Origin: Streptococcus sp. S5
Lineage (GTDB): Bacteria > Bacillota > Bacilli > Lactobacillales > Streptococcaceae
DNA: 64,000 nt
Assembly: GCF_034134805.1 (NCBI RefSeq)
Contig: NZ_CP139419.1
Location: 1,612,001 to 1,676,000 of the forward strand
Reading direction: 5' to 3'
Shown here: in pieces, positions 16,728 through 26,470 of the stretch
How the letters are laid out: each line of letters starts with the position of its first letter
Position numbering within the stretch: the first letter of the stretch is position 1
The notes under the pieces: model-generated
The model's database searches: none
The model's input: only the letters and a program-made list of their open reading frames with translations
What the model was told of the DNA's origin: nothing
Translations under genes and position numbers: made by a program

Positions 16728-17501
16728 TTATTTTCCTCTGAATTCTGCAAAGACTTGCAAGATCTTAGCAGCCACAGCTTGTGGTTGATTTTGTTTGGCT
16801 ACCAATTGATCATCCGCATAAGGCTGAAGGGCTGGAAAATCACCAATTTGAACTGCATAAAGAGCTTTTTCAAAGAGCTCGATATCATTTTGATCATTGC
16901 CAAAAGCCACGAAATTCTCTCCACAGAGTTCTTCTACCGTTGTGGCTTTATGCGTGTCTGCTGGATTGAGATAGATGCATTTTTCATGCGCATGATAGCG
17001 GATATGGGCCTTTTCTGTCTTTTCGATCCGCTCGATGATCTCATCCACGAGCTCCTCATGACCACCCATATAGATCACGACCTTAATCGGATCTGTCAGC
17101 TCCTCTAACGAGCGATATTGGGCTTTCTTGAGGGGATCCACATTAGCAACAAAAGGAATCTTTTCCAAAATCTGTCCGCTATAATCAAAGGTATCATCCA
17201 CAAAAAATGGTAGATTGTAATGGCGACAAAAGCCAAGGACTTCCCGATACACATCCTTGTCCAATTGTTCCTCATATACTAATTGCCCCTGGCGATAGGC
17301 CAATCCACCATTTAAACCAATCACGAGTTGCTGACTCAATGAGTCCCCTAAAAGGCCCAAGCAGTCCCGGTAAGAACGTGCAGAAGCAAAGGCAACTTCA
17401 TGGCCAAATTCTTCTGCTCTCAATAAGACCTGTTTGATTTCATCATCGATTGTGACACCATCGAATGACAGGGTTCCATCTAAATCAAATACAAACTTCA
17501 T
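16728..17501 (-). CDS. HAD-superfamily (Cof/IIB type) phosphatase
   Basis: 257 residues from ATG 17501; a GTG nine bases earlier is possible, and both have weak ribosome sites. The catalytic motif FVFDLDGTLSFDG (nucleophile Asp near residue 6) is at the N-terminus. Motif II (ASARSY) and the C-terminal FGNDQNDIELFEKA complete the HAD active site, with a IIB cap in between. Such enzymes dephosphorylate sugar phosphates or flavin precursors; the substrate is not predictable. It starts 13 bases after folD and is probably cotranscribed with folD and nnrD. Confidence 0.88.
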   Translation of the reverse strand: MKFVFDLDGTLSFDGVTIDDEIKQVLLRAEEFGHEVAFASARSYRDCLGLLGDSLSQQLVIGLNGGLAYRQGQLVYEEQLDKDVYREVLGFCRHYNLPFFVDDTFDYSGQILEKIPFVANVDPLKKAQYRSLEELTDPIKVVIYMGGHEELVDEIIERIEKTEKAHIRYHAHEKCIYLNPADTHKATTVEELCGENFVAFGNDQNDIELFEKALYAVQIGDFPALQPYADDQLVAKQNQPQAVAAKILQVFAEFRGK

Positions 17502-17514
17502 CTTGTTCACACTT

Positions 17515-18369
17515 TCATTTTTTTAAGGCACGAACAGCTGCTTCGTAGGTCTGCTCCATCAGCATGGTGACGGTCATAGGCCCAACCCCTCCTGGTACCG
17601 GGGTAATATGACTGGCCAAAGGGGCAACGGAGTCAAAATCGACATCCCCACACAATTTGCCATTCTCATCGCGATTCATTCCGACGTCAATAACAACGGC
17701 GCCTTCTTTCACGAAGTCTGCTGTTACAAATTTCGCACGACCGATCGCAACAACCAAGATATCTGCTCTTCTAGCAATTTTAGGCAGATGATGGGTCCGG
17801 GAATGGGTCAAGGTTACCGTCGCATTTTTGGCGAGGAGCAACTGTGCCATTGGTTTTCCAACGATATTGGAACGACCAATCACGACTGCTCGCTTCCCTT
17901 CTAGATCAATCCCGTACTCTTTGAACATCTCCATGATCCCAGCGGGAGTTGAAGGCACCATGAGAGGATTCCCAGCCCACAAGCGTCCCATATTCAATGG
18001 ATGAAAGCCATCCACATCTTTTGTCGGATCAATGGCTAAAAGGACTGCATCCGCATCGATATGCTTAGGCAGTGGCAACTGCACCAAAATCCCATGCCAA
18101 AGGGGATCTTGATTGTAGTGTTCGATCACTTCTAATAATTCAGCTTGGCTGATGCTTTCAGGAAGTCGTCTCACTTCACTCCGAAAGCCTGCCGCAATAG
18201 CAGAACGCTCTTTATTTCTTACATAGATTTTGCTAGCTGGATTATCTCCTACCACGATGACAACGAGGCCAGGCACAACTCCTGTCTCTTTTTTTAATCG
18301 TGCTGTTTTCTCCGCAATCTCACCCTGTAATTTTGTAGCGAGCGCCTTCCCATCAATGATTGTCGTCAT
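17515..18369 (-). CDS. folD: Bifunctional methylenetetrahydrofolate dehydrogenase/cyclohydrolase
   Basis: 284 residues from ATG 18369 ([18 protein letters not shown]). FolD interconverts methylene-, methenyl- and formyl-tetrahydrofolate with NADP for purine and formyl-Met supply. Visible: [19 protein letters not shown] (about 38-56, with the catalytic Lys), [22 protein letters not shown], the NADP site [18 protein letters not shown], and the C-terminal [15 protein letters not shown]. Length and motifs are standard. The frame extends upstream of the chosen start, but homologs begin here. Confidence 0.96.
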   Translation of the reverse strand: MTTIIDGKALATKLQGEIAEKTARLKKETGVVPGLVVIVVGDNPASKIYVRNKERSAIAAGFRSEVRRLPESISQAELLEVIEHYNQDPLWHGILVQLPLPKHIDADAVLLAIDPTKDVDGFHPLNMGRLWAGNPLMVPSTPAGIMEMFKEYGIDLEGKRAVVIGRSNIVGKPMAQLLLAKNATVTLTHSRTHHLPKIARRADILVVAIGRAKFVTADFVKEGAVVIDVGMNRDENGKLCGDVDFDSVAPLASHITPVPGGVGPMTVTMLMEQTYEAAVRALKK

Positions 18370-18489
18370 ATCAATTCTCTTTCTAGTCAAGTAATGAAAA
18401 TAGTCCTCTCTATTATAGCAGATTTCAACTCTCAAACCTAACTGTTCCTATTTAGAATTTCTTATAGACGAAAACTATAGCCAGATGGA

Positions 18490-18522
18490 CAAAAAATGAG
18501 CTTGAGACCACCCCAAACTCAT
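18490..18522 (-). terminator. Terminator after the DUF1797 gene
   Basis: Minus-strand stem of ten pairs with wobbles (GAGTTTGGGG against TCTCAAGCTC, loop TGG), followed by ATTTTTTG. It begins 14 bases after the stop codon at 18535. Confidence 0.75.
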
Positions 18523-18534
18523 CCACACAGCTGC

Positions 18535-18765
18535 TTAGTAAAGCAATTCATAAATTTCCATTGCAATTAAATCAATGCTATCAAATGTATAGGTTTCACG
18601 CGCTTCAACATCACGAAGTGTAAAGGTTGAACCCTCTTCTTCATTGTGGTTGTAGGCTACTTCAGCGACAACAACACCGTCACGTTCAAAATTACGTTTC
18701 AAGTTTCCACCGTCTTTTGTCATCGTCTCCAAACGGTTGATAATCCGTACTAAATGTGATTCCAT
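18535..18765 (-). CDS. DUF1797 family (YkuJ-like) small protein
   Basis: 76 residues, matching the size of this family of small alpha/beta proteins found across Lactobacillales and Bacillus (YkuJ). It starts MESHLVRIINRLETMTKDGGNLKRNFERDGVVVAEV and ends DSIDLIAMEIYELLY, the family's most conserved stretch. The structure is known for YkuJ, but no biochemical role is. GAGGAG lies seven bases before the ATG. It has its own terminator and stands alone, head to head with clpE. Confidence 0.85.
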   Translation of the reverse strand: MESHLVRIINRLETMTKDGGNLKRNFERDGVVVAEVAYNHNEEEGSTFTLRDVEARETYTFDSIDLIAMEIYELLY

Positions 18766-18894
18766 TTTATTTCTCCTCTTTACTTTCTACTCTCCTATTT
18801 TATCATAAAAGAGAAAGCTCTTCCAATAAAAATTCACATTTTTCCATTGATTTGCTCTCTCCTTCACTCCTTAGCGACATTCCGTAGCAAATTC

Positions 18895-18952
18895 TTGCAA
18901 ACTTCTAGAATACTGATATAATGAAACTATAAATCTTTGACTATTTTTGACC
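18895..18952 (+). promoter_or_regulatory. clpE promoter and CtsR operator
   Basis: -35 TTGCAA (18895-18900), 16-bp spacer, -10 TATAAT (18917-18922). At 18936-18952 is TTTGACT-ATT-TTTGACC, the heptad direct repeat bound by the heat-shock repressor CtsR. It covers the transcription start region. The 5' leader then contains a perfect hairpin TTGATGG-AAAA-CCATCAA (18974-18991) before the ribosome site. Confidence 0.92.
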
Positions 18953-19013
18953 TTTCAAAAATAGGCTCGTCTCTTGATGGAAAACCATCAAAAACCTACT
19001 GTGAGGTATGTAT

Positions 19014-21269
19014 ATGCTTTGTCAAAATTGTAAAATAAATGAATCAACCATCCATTTATATACAAATGTAAATGGACGTCAGCAGCAAGTAGACCTCTGT
19101 CAAAATTGCTATAAAATTATGAAAACAGACCCTAATAACAGCTTCTTGAAAGGCATGACCCAACGTAGCCAACTCACTGGAGATCCTTTTGAAGATTTCT
19201 TCAATAACCTTGGAAACTTCAAAAGTCCGCAAGAACCTCAAACCCCTCCAACTCAATCCGGAGGCAGTTATGGAGGTGGCGGCTACGGCCAAAACAATAA
19301 CCGTGGTGGTCAAGACCCTCGTCAAGCCCGTCCTCAAAAGCCAAAAGGTCTTTTAGAAGAGTTCGGCATCAATGTCACAGAAATTGCCCGCAAAGGGGAT
19401 ATTGACCCTGTCATTGGCCGTGATGAGGAGATTATCCGTGTCATCGAAATTCTCAACCGTCGAACCAAGAACAACCCGGTTCTGATTGGAGAACCTGGGG
19501 TCGGAAAAACTGCCGTTGTGGAAGGCCTGGCTCAAAAAATCGTCGATGGCGACGTTCCACATAAATTGCAAGGAAAAGAAGTCATCCGCCTAGACGTCGT
19601 GAGCCTCGTTCAGGGCACAGGCATCCGTGGTCAATTCGAAGAACGCATGCAAAAATTAATGGATGAAATTCGTCAACGCGAAGATGTTATTCTGTTCATC
19701 GACGAAATCCATGAAATTGTTGGCGCAGGATCAGCCGGCGAAGGCAATATGGACGCTGGAAATATCCTCAAACCAGCCTTGGCGCGTGGAGAACTCCAAT
19801 TAGTTGGGGCTACTACCCTCAATGAATACCGTATCATTGAAAAAGATGCGGCCTTGGAACGTCGGATGCAGCCCGTTAAGGTCGATGAACCAACGGTTGA
19901 AGAAACCATCACCATCCTCAAGGGCATCCAGAAAAAATACGAAGACTACCACCACGTCCACTATACAGACGGTGCCATCGAAGCGGCAGCTATTCTTTCA
20001 AACCGTTACATCCAAGATCGCTTCCTGCCAGACAAGGCCATTGATCTGTTGGATGAAGCGGGATCTAAGATGAACCTGACCCTAAACTTTGTGGATCCAA
20101 AAGTGATCGATCAGCGCTTGATTGAAGCGGAAAACCTCAAAGCTCAAGCGACGCGCGAAGAAGACTTTGAAAAAGCAGCCTACTTCCGCGATCAAATCGC
20201 GAAATACAAGGAAATGCAAGGTCAACATGTCACTGATCAGGAGACCCCTGTCATCAGTGAAAAAACGATTGAACACATCGTTGAACAAAAGACCAATATT
20301 CCTGTTGGTGATTTGAAAGAAAAAGAACAGTCTCAATTGATCAATCTGGCTTCTGATTTGAAAGCTCATGTGATTGGTCAAGACGATGCAGTAGATAAAA
20401 TCGCGAAAGCCATTCGACGCAATCGTGTCGGCTTAGGATCGCCTAACCGTCCAATCGGAAGCTTCCTCTTTGTCGGACCAACTGGTGTCGGAAAGACCGA
20501 ACTGTCTAAACAATTAGCGATCGAGCTCTTTGGCTCTGCAGACAATATGATCCGCTTTGACATGAGCGAATACATGGAAAAACATAGCGTAGCGAAACTA
20601 GTCGGAGCTCCTCCGGGCTATGTTGGCTACGATGAAGCTGGACAACTAACGGAAAAGGTTCGTCGCAATCCTTACTCCCTCGTGTTGTTGGATGAAGTGG
20701 AAAAAGCCCATCCAGATGTCATGCACATGTTCTTGCAAGTTTTAGATGATGGCCGTTTGACAGATGGTCAAGGCCGTACCGTCAGCTTTAAAGATACCAT
20801 TATCATCATGACCTCTAATGCTGGAACCGGCAAGGCTGAGGCCAATGTTGGTTTTGGAGCTGCTCGCGAAGGTCGAACCAACTCTGTACTTGGAGAACTC
20901 GGGAACTTCTTTAGCCCTGAATTCATGAACCGTTTTGATGGCATCATTGAATTCCAACCTCTATCAAAAGAAAACCTTCTCCAAATCGTTACCCTCATGC
21001 TCGATGAAGTCAGTCAACGTCTCGCACAAAATGAGATTCATCTGGATGTGACAGAGAAGGTCAAAGAAAAATTGGTCGATCTGGGATACGATCCAAAAAT
21101 GGGGGCCCGCCCACTCCGTCGTACCATCCAAGACCATATCGAAGATGCCATTACCGATTATTACCTGGAACATCCAAGTGAGAAACAACTCAAAGCCGTC
21201 ATGACCAGCAATGGGAAAATCTCTATCAAGTCTGCTCACAAACCAGTTGAACAGACTTCAGAATCATAA
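19014..21269 (+). CDS. clpE: ATP-dependent Clp protease ATP-binding subunit ClpE
   Basis: 751 residues from the ATG at 19014 ([18 protein letters not shown]); GAGGT six bases upstream favours it over the ATG at 19008. The N-terminal zinc-finger with two CxxC pairs (CQNC near 3, CQNC near 29) defines ClpE among Clp ATPases. A Gly/Gln-rich linker follows (about 75-110). Two AAA+ modules follow: Walker A GEPGVGKT and [14 protein letters not shown], Walker [16 protein letters not shown] and [14 protein letters not shown], with a UVR-like coiled coil between. ClpE unfolds damaged proteins for ClpP and helps remove CtsR after heat shock. Confidence 0.97.
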   Translation: MLCQNCKINESTIHLYTNVNGRQQQVDLCQNCYKIMKTDPNNSFLKGMTQRSQLTGDPFEDFFNNLGNFKSPQEPQTPPTQSGGSYGGGGYGQNNNRGGQDPRQARPQKPKGLLEEFGINVTEIARKGDIDPVIGRDEEIIRVIEILNRRTKNNPVLIGEPGVGKTAVVEGLAQKIVDGDVPHKLQGKEVIRLDVVSLVQGTGIRGQFEERMQKLMDEIRQREDVILFIDEIHEIVGAGSAGEGNMDAGNILKPALARGELQLVGATTLNEYRIIEKDAALERRMQPVKVDEPTVEETITILKGIQKKYEDYHHVHYTDGAIEAAAILSNRYIQDRFLPDKAIDLLDEAGSKMNLTLNFVDPKVIDQRLIEAENLKAQATREEDFEKAAYFRDQIAKYKEMQGQHVTDQETPVISEKTIEHIVEQKTNIPVGDLKEKEQSQLINLASDLKAHVIGQDDAVDKIAKAIRRNRVGLGSPNRPIGSFLFVGPTGVGKTELSKQLAIELFGSADNMIRFDMSEYMEKHSVAKLVGAPPGYVGYDEAGQLTEKVRRNPYSLVLLDEVEKAHPDVMHMFLQVLDDGRLTDGQGRTVSFKDTIIIMTSNAGTGKAEANVGFGAAREGRTNSVLGELGNFFSPEFMNRFDGIIEFQPLSKENLLQIVTLMLDEVSQRLAQNEIHLDVTEKVKEKLVDLGYDPKMGARPLRRTIQDHIEDAITDYYLEHPSEKQLKAVMTSNGKISIKSAHKPVEQTSES

Positions 21270-21286
21270 TCAGTAAATGTACATTC

Positions 21287-21320
21287 AGAGACTGGAAAAT
21301 CCAGTCTCTTTCTTTTTTTC
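21287..21320 (+). terminator. Terminator after clpE
   Basis: Perfect ten-bp stem AGAGACTGGA/TCCAGTCTCT, loop AAA, followed by a T-rich run (TTCTTTTTTTC). Confidence 0.92.
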
Positions 21321-21343
21321 CTCCAGATTTTTGCTAAAAAATA

Positions 21344-21352
21344 TGATATAAT
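21344..21352 (+). promoter_or_regulatory. Extended -10 promoter of the Nudix gene
   Basis: TGATATAAT ends 27 bases before the ATG at 21380; no convincing -35 is seen. Confidence 0.55.
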
Positions 21353-21379
21353 GATGAAAAAATAAGAAAAGAGAAAACC

Positions 21380-21829
21380 ATGACCATTCCAAGTTTTGGT
21401 GAAAAGAAACAAGATGTTGCGTATGTGAACCGATACGGTGTCTACGCTGTTATTCCCAATAAGGATCAGGATCAGATCATCCTCGTTCAAGCTCCAAATG
21501 GGGCTTGGTTCTTACCTGGCGGGGAAATCGAGGCGGGTGAAGATCACTTGCAAGCTCTGAAACGGGAACTGATCGAAGAATTAGGCTTTACTGCTATTTT
21601 AGGGCGATACTATGGCCAAGCAGACGAGTATTTTTATTCTAGCCACCGGGATACCTACTACTACAATCCTGCCTATATTTATGAAGTCGTCGACTACACA
21701 GAAACTCAAAAACCACTGGAAGATTTTAACAATCTCTCTTGGTTCCCAGTAGAGGAAGCGATTGAAAAACTGAAACGAGGCAGCCATAAATGGGGCATTG
21801 AACAGTGGAAAATTGCCCATAAAAACTAA
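21380..21829 (+). CDS. Nudix hydrolase
   Basis: 149 residues. The Nudix box GGEIEAGEDHLQALKRELIEELG (about residues 48-70) has all the conserved Gly, Glu and Arg residues that bind magnesium and cut a diphosphate bond in a nucleoside-diphosphate-X compound. The flanking strands (YGVYAVIPNKDQDQIILVQAPNGAWFLPGG) are typical of small MutT-like housecleaning enzymes. The substrate cannot be told from sequence. GAAAAGAGAAAACC precedes the ATG. It is probably transcribed on its own, between the clpE terminator and the DUF1827 gene's promoter. Confidence 0.88.
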   Translation: MTIPSFGEKKQDVAYVNRYGVYAVIPNKDQDQIILVQAPNGAWFLPGGEIEAGEDHLQALKRELIEELGFTAILGRYYGQADEYFYSSHRDTYYYNPAYIYEVVDYTETQKPLEDFNNLSWFPVEEAIEKLKRGSHKWGIEQWKIAHKN

Positions 21830-21860
21830 AGGACTTCTTTCACAAAATAAAAAAAAGTGC

Positions 21861-21866
21861 TATAAT
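21861..21866 (+). promoter_or_regulatory. -10 element of the DUF1827 gene
   Basis: TATAAT, 31 bases before the ATG and preceded by an A-rich tract. The -35 match is weak. Confidence 0.5.
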
Positions 21867-21896
21867 AAATGAAGATAGAGGTCAGGAGGAACTCAT

Positions 21897-22199
21897 ATGA
21901 AGCTCATTAATACCACCAATAGTCATGCTACCTTGGTTAAAAATCAACTTGCTAGTACTGACGCCTTGCTTGTCGAGGTTTATTCCGCGGGCAATACTGA
22001 TGTTATTTTTACACAAGCCCCAACCCACTACGAATTGTTGATCAGCAACAAACACCGAGCTATTCGTGAAACTGAAGTAGAATTAATTCGTGAGTTCTTT
22101 TTAAAACGTAAGATTGATCTTCAAAACATTGACCAATCCGCTATTAAAACCCTCTACTCTGATAAACTAATTGAAATTTCCTTTCCAATTACTAAGTAA
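21897..22199 (+). CDS. DUF1827 family protein
   Basis: 100 residues, the standard size of this streptococcal/enterococcal family. It begins MKLINTTNSHATLVKNQL and contains the conserved VYSAGNTDVIFTQAPTHYELLISNKHRAIRE stretch (residues about 28-59). It is soluble with no membrane segment or known catalytic motif. The function is unknown. GGAGGAA lies seven bases before the ATG. The stop codon falls within the stem of its terminator. Confidence 0.85.
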   Translation: MKLINTTNSHATLVKNQLASTDALLVEVYSAGNTDVIFTQAPTHYELLISNKHRAIRETEVELIREFFLKRKIDLQNIDQSAIKTLYSDKLIEISFPITK

Positions 22200-22222
22200 G
22201 GCCAATTTGCCTTACTTTTTTT
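22194..22222 (+). terminator. Terminator after the DUF1827 gene
   Basis: Nine-bp stem AAGTAAGGC/GCCTTACTT, loop CAATTT, followed by TTTTTA. The gene's stop codon lies in the left arm. Confidence 0.92.
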
Positions 22223-22390
22223 ATTTCCTTAATGCATGAATCTCTACACCATTCTGTCACCAAAAAAAAGTGCCATAATGGAACTTCATTTAGAATGTAA
22301 ACAAACTATTTTAAAGTAAAATAAGTTAAGTGATTCTGCAAAAAAATAAATTTGAGTCCCAATTTTTAAATCAATTTAAGAAAATACTGA

Positions 22391-22524
22391 AACTTTCCGC
22401 TGTGAGAAAAGTGCCTGAAACAACAACGTTTCAGGCACTCGGAATTATTGAGACCTTAGGCTCAATAATTAGTCATGGAACTTCAAAGAAGTTCGCTGAC
22501 GTCCGTACTCACCTAAGGAAAGTT
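22391..22524 (-). repeat. Structured four-helix intergenic element, copy A
   Basis: Read on the minus strand, the 134-nt segment closes on itself: outer stem AACTTTCC (22524-22517) with GGAAAGTT (22398-22391), then GTGAG with CTCAC. Three hairpins lie inside: GTCA..GAACTTC/GAAGTTC..TGAC (22500-22472), AATTATTGAG/CTCAATAATT (22470-22443) with apical CCTAAGGT, and GTGCCTGAAAC/GTTTCAGGCAC (22438-22411). Copy B at 63188-63340 has the same layout and apical motif. No protein is encoded. It lies in the 387-bp gap between convergent genes, past the ileS terminator. It could be a structured RNA or a small non-autonomous mobile element. Confidence 0.7.
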
Positions 22525-22545
22525 TTTAAGATGATTTTGTCTTCA

Positions 22546-22577
22546 ATATAAAAGAAGTTCCTTTATGGAACTTCTTT
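22546..22577 (-). terminator. Terminator after ileS (possibly bidirectional)
   Basis: Perfect 11-bp stem AAAGAAGTTCC/GGAACTTCTTT with a five-base loop, flanked by T-rich sequence on both sides. It starts ten bases past the ileS stop codon. Confidence 0.8.
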
Positions 22578-22586
22578 TAATGTCTT

Positions 22587-25379
22587 TTATTTAGCTTCAA
22601 ATCCTTCTGCGACTGCATCCGCAAAGTTCTCTTCGACGATGCTTGCACAGTGATCACAGATGGTTGCGTGGTAGTGACGTTCAGCCGTTGTTGGATCGAT
22701 GCGACGGCAACGGTCACAAACTTCACCAGCGGCACGTTCAACTGTGAAGGCTACATCTTCAAAGGTCACTGCACCTTCTGGAGCTGGTCCTTCTGCGATG
22801 GTCAACTCAGAAACAATCAAGAGTTGAGCAACATCGCTATCAACAGCTCCAAGAAGAGTTTTCACAACTTCATTTGGATAAACAGTTAAGTGAGCTTCAA
22901 GAGATTTACCGATCACTTTTTCATTCCGCGCTTCTTCCAAGGCTTTTTGAGCTTGACCACGGAAGTCCATGAAGGCTGACCATGTATCCAAGATTTCCTC
23001 TTGGTTGGCAAATGTTTGAGCTTCTGGTAATTCTGACAATTGAACGAAGTCTTCCTCTTCAAACTCAAGGTAAGACCAGATTTCTTCAGCAGTGTGAGGA
23101 AGAATTGGCGTCAAGAGTTTCGTGATTTTCACCAAAATATCATAGAAGACTGTTTGCATTTGACGGCGTTCTAGCGATTTCGCTCCTTCGATGTAAACAA
23201 CATCCTTGGCAAAATCCAGGTAGAAGGCTGACAAGTCAACGTTGATAAAGTTAACAAGCGCCTTGTAGATCGTCAAGAACTCAAAGTTTTCATAAGCATC
23301 ACGGATGGTCTTAACAAGCTGGTTAAAGCGAATGGTCATGTACTTGTCCACTGAACGAAGCTCATCATAAGCAACTGCATCCTCAGCTGGGTTAAAGTCA
23401 GAAGTATTGGCAATCAAGAAACGAAGAGTATTCCGGATCTTACGGTAAGTCTCAGACACTTGGCTCAAGATATCCATTGAGATACGCACGTCATTACTTG
23501 AGTCTACACTGGTTACCCAGAGACGCAAGATTTCAGCACCAAATTGCTTTTCAACATCACTTGGGGCAATGGTATTTCCAAGTGATTTAGACATTTTCTC
23601 ACCTTTACCATCTAAAGCAAAACCTTGAGACAAGATTTGTTTGTATGGTGCAACACCATGATTCGCCACAGATGTGATAAGAGATGAGTTGAACCAACCA
23701 CGATATTGGTCTGAACCTTCAAGGTAAAGATCAGCTGGGTATTTGAGTTCTGGACGGTTCACCACAACCCCATTCCATGATGAACCTGAGTCAAACCAGA
23801 CGTCCATGATATCTGTTTCTTTTGTAAATTCGCCATTCGGTGAACCAGGATGCGTAAACCCTTCTGGCAAGAGGTCTTTCGCTTCACACTGCCACCAGAT
23901 GATCGAACCATGCTCTTCAAAGAGTTGAGCCACATGTTCGATGGTTTCAGCTGTCATGATTGGTGTTCCGTCTTCTGCATAGAAGATTGGAAGAGGCACA
24001 CCCCAGGCACGTTGACGAGAGATGACCCAGTCACCACGGTCACGAATCATGTTATAAAGACGCACTTTCCCCCATTCTGAGTGGAACTTCACTTTTTCAA
24101 TTTCGTCCAAGATATCTTGACGGAATTTCGATACTGAGGCAAACCATTGTGGAACTGCACGCCAGATGATTGGTTTTTTCGTACGCCAGTCAAATGGGTA
24201 GGAGTGAGAGATTTCTTCTTGAGCAAGGAGCAAATCACCAAGTTTTTCGATAACTGTTGGAACAACCTTGTCATAGAACTGACCTGCAAAGTCAGGGCCA
24301 GCATTTTCCATCATGATTCCGCGTTCGTTAACAGTAACAGCAACTTCGAGACCATTGGCAATCCCTACATTGTAGTCATCCTCACCAAAACCAGGAGCGG
24401 TATGGACGATACCAGTACCTGAATCAAGGGTTACATGCTCACCAAGGATCACCAATTCATCCACTTCAGGATCCCATGGGTGTTCTGTAACGATATGGTT
24501 CAATTCTTTTCCTTGGTAAGTTGCAAGGACTTCAGCATTTTCCCAACCGAATTTTTCAGAAAGGCTTGGCAAGAGTTCAGATGCTACAACATACTTGCGG
24601 TCAGATCCAGCAGGTTTCACTACGACATAATCAAACTCTGCACCTACCGTCAATCCACGAGAAGCTGTAACCGTAAATGGAGTTGTTGTCCAGACAACGA
24701 TGTAGGTATCTGTATCTAGGACACCCTTACCATCTTTAACTTTGTTCGCATAGTAAAGAGACGTTGAAACCAAATCATGGTATTCAATCTCTGCTTCAGC
24801 AAGGGCTGACTCAGAAGACCAAGACCAGTAAACTGGCTTAGCTCCACGGTAGATATAGCCTTTATTGGCCATTTCACCAAAGACGCGGATTTGCGCTGCT
24901 TCATAGTCAGGCGTCAAGGTTACATAAGGGTGATCCCAATCACCTGAAACACCCAAACGTTTGAAGTCTTCGCGTTGTTTATCTACTTGAGAAAGAGCAT
25001 ATTCACGGCAGAGTTTCAGGTACTCAACCAAATCCATTTCTTTGCGTTTCACACCCTGTTTAGCCAATACTTGCTCAATTGGCAAACCATGAGTATCCCA
25101 ACCTGGAATATAAGGGGCGTAAAATCCTGACATAGACTTAGAACGAACAATGATATCTTTTGAGATCTTGTTCATGGCATGTCCTACGTGAATATTTCCG
25201 TTAGCATAGGGAGGGCCATCATGAAGCGTAAAATGCGGTTTTCCTTCATTCAACTCTTGACGGCGTTGATACAATTTTGCATCTTCCCATTCTTTTTGCC
25301 AAACTGGTTCTTTCGTTGGAAGCCCAGCCCGCATTGGAAAAGCTCTTTTCCCAAGATTCAATGTTTCTTTAAGTTTCAT
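22587..25379 (-). CDS. ileS: Isoleucyl-tRNA synthetase
   Basis: 930 residues, the normal length of the bacterial class Ia enzyme, which charges tRNA-Ile. Visible: the HIGH-type signature [16 protein letters not shown] (about 56-71), the editing domain with [16 protein letters not shown] and [16 protein letters not shown], the KMSKS loop near 595, and a C-terminal zinc finger (CDRCRR...CDHC, about 880-905). The ATG follows a modest ribosome site. Expression is controlled by a T-box leader directly upstream. The nearby divIVA gene has no terminator of its own, so readthrough would also meet the T-box. Confidence 0.98.
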   Translation of the reverse strand: MKLKETLNLGKRAFPMRAGLPTKEPVWQKEWEDAKLYQRRQELNEGKPHFTLHDGPPYANGNIHVGHAMNKISKDIIVRSKSMSGFYAPYIPGWDTHGLPIEQVLAKQGVKRKEMDLVEYLKLCREYALSQVDKQREDFKRLGVSGDWDHPYVTLTPDYEAAQIRVFGEMANKGYIYRGAKPVYWSWSSESALAEAEIEYHDLVSTSLYYANKVKDGKGVLDTDTYIVVWTTTPFTVTASRGLTVGAEFDYVVVKPAGSDRKYVVASELLPSLSEKFGWENAEVLATYQGKELNHIVTEHPWDPEVDELVILGEHVTLDSGTGIVHTAPGFGEDDYNVGIANGLEVAVTVNERGIMMENAGPDFAGQFYDKVVPTVIEKLGDLLLAQEEISHSYPFDWRTKKPIIWRAVPQWFASVSKFRQDILDEIEKVKFHSEWGKVRLYNMIRDRGDWVISRQRAWGVPLPIFYAEDGTPIMTAETIEHVAQLFEEHGSIIWWQCEAKDLLPEGFTHPGSPNGEFTKETDIMDVWFDSGSSWNGVVVNRPELKYPADLYLEGSDQYRGWFNSSLITSVANHGVAPYKQILSQGFALDGKGEKMSKSLGNTIAPSDVEKQFGAEILRLWVTSVDSSNDVRISMDILSQVSETYRKIRNTLRFLIANTSDFNPAEDAVAYDELRSVDKYMTIRFNQLVKTIRDAYENFEFLTIYKALVNFINVDLSAFYLDFAKDVVYIEGAKSLERRQMQTVFYDILVKITKLLTPILPHTAEEIWSYLEFEEEDFVQLSELPEAQTFANQEEILDTWSAFMDFRGQAQKALEEARNEKVIGKSLEAHLTVYPNEVVKTLLGAVDSDVAQLLIVSELTIAEGPAPEGAVTFEDVAFTVERAAGEVCDRCRRIDPTTAERHYHATICDHCASIVEENFADAVAEGFEAK

Positions 25380-25415
25380 TGTGTCTCCTTATTGATTTAA
25401 AAAGCTATAAAAAAA

Positions 25416-25622
25416 ACACGAGCATCCTAAAAAGGACGATTGCTCGTGGTACCACCTTTGTTCGAGAAGTCGCAAACGACTTTCTCCTCTCATCCCGTAA
25501 CGAGGGAAACGTCCGTTCTTACTCAAGGGTTCAGAACGAATACTGTAAAAGGATCATCCATTAAGAGGGAGTGCAGATCTTCCACCATCATCTGCTCGCT
25601 AGACCTATCATTAATGGACCTG
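25416..25622 (-). promoter_or_regulatory. T-box leader of ileS
   Basis: On the minus strand: a stem I whose base pairs TCCATTAA with TTAATGGA, a large interior region, then AGGTGGTACCACG (the T-box that contacts the uncharged tRNA acceptor end, about 25446-25458). A terminator hairpin (CACGAGCA.../TGCTCGTG, 25417-25447) with eight following Ts overlaps it. Uncharged tRNA-Ile should favour the antiterminator and turn ileS on. A -10 TATAAT at 25633-25638 overlaps the divIVA stop codon. I did not fix the specifier codon with certainty. Confidence 0.9.
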
Positions 25623-25633
25623 TTTTTACAAAA

Positions 25634-26461
25634 TTATAAAATATTGACAGATTCACGATTTGCATCATCTTCAGGTTGAACAGTTTCTTCAACCGCAACA
25701 ACTTCTTCATTTTCATGACGAGCGTGCTCTGCTTCTTCTAAAGCGGATTGAACTTTTTCATTCAAGCCTTCAAACGCTTGTGTTGCACCCAATTCTAAAT
25801 TAGCAGCTTCGATGCGTTTTTGCAATTCTTCGATTTCAGCTGGAGAGAATTGACGAGTCAAATCAATGTTATCATCTTCTGCATGATGATGGTGAACTGA
25901 TTCACCCAAAGCTTTCTCCACAATTTCACGGAAAGCTTCATCACTTGTTTGAATGTACATAGCTGTTGGACGAAGAATTTCATCCCATTCAGGTGTATCG
26001 ATAATGCTCAATTGGCTTTCGATGGTTGATTTCAAACGTTGATGGAAGACGCGTGTCTTGTTCTTCAATTCCTCTGTTTCAACGGCAACCTTCTTGGCAT
26101 TATCCGTTGCATGACGAAGGATTTCATTTGCTTTTTGTTTTGCTTCATCTACTAAGTGCTGTGCATCTTGTTCAGCTTGACGAACAATATTTTCAGAACG
26201 TTCGTTAGCGGCTTGTTTGACACGTTCCGCAGTATCTTGTGCAATCAAAACAGATTGACTCAATGAATCTTTCATTTCATCAAAATAGTTTAAGCGTTCT
26301 TCAAGAGCTTGAATTTTTGCTTCTTGATCATGATTTAAACGAACAAGATCTTCATAATCGCGAACAACGATATCTAGAAATTCTTCTACTTCGTTCGCAT
26401 CATACCCTCTAAATTTAACGCCAAAAGTTTTATCTTTAATTTCTAAAGCAGTAAGAGCCAT
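25634..26461 (-). CDS. divIVA: Cell division protein DivIVA
   Basis: 275 residues. DivIVA binds curved membrane at septum and poles and organises peptidoglycan synthesis in streptococci. The N-terminal membrane-binding domain is canonical: ALTALEIKDKTFGVKFRGYDANEVEEFLDIVVRDYEDL. The central part is coiled coil (about 35-150, Glu/Gln/Ala-rich). The C-terminal tail is acidic and contains a four-His run (SVHHHHAEDD, near residue 190), which is unusual but may be incidental. It is the last gene of the ftsA-ftsZ-yggS-sepF-yggT-ylmH-divIVA cluster, the standard streptococcal order. Confidence 0.97.
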   Translation of the reverse strand: MALTALEIKDKTFGVKFRGYDANEVEEFLDIVVRDYEDLVRLNHDQEAKIQALEERLNYFDEMKDSLSQSVLIAQDTAERVKQAANERSENIVRQAEQDAQHLVDEAKQKANEILRHATDNAKKVAVETEELKNKTRVFHQRLKSTIESQLSIIDTPEWDEILRPTAMYIQTSDEAFREIVEKALGESVHHHHAEDDNIDLTRQFSPAEIEELQKRIEAANLELGATQAFEGLNEKVQSALEEAEHARHENEEVVAVEETVQPEDDANRESVNIL

Positions 26462-26470
26462 AACTCCTCC

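Noticed and set aside
22391-22524. Copy A as a T-box or riboswitch of ileS
   Set aside because: It lies downstream of ileS; the true ileS T-box is at 25416-25622, and copy A has no T-box sequence.
22330-22551. Plus-strand frame of about 73 codons across copy A
   Set aside because: It starts with GTG without a ribosome site and translates the hairpin arms; the paired structure explains the bases better than coding.
25840-25900. His-rich run in DivIVA as a metal-binding insertion
   Set aside because: Only four His in a row in a variable tail, with no other ligands; not enough to claim metal binding.
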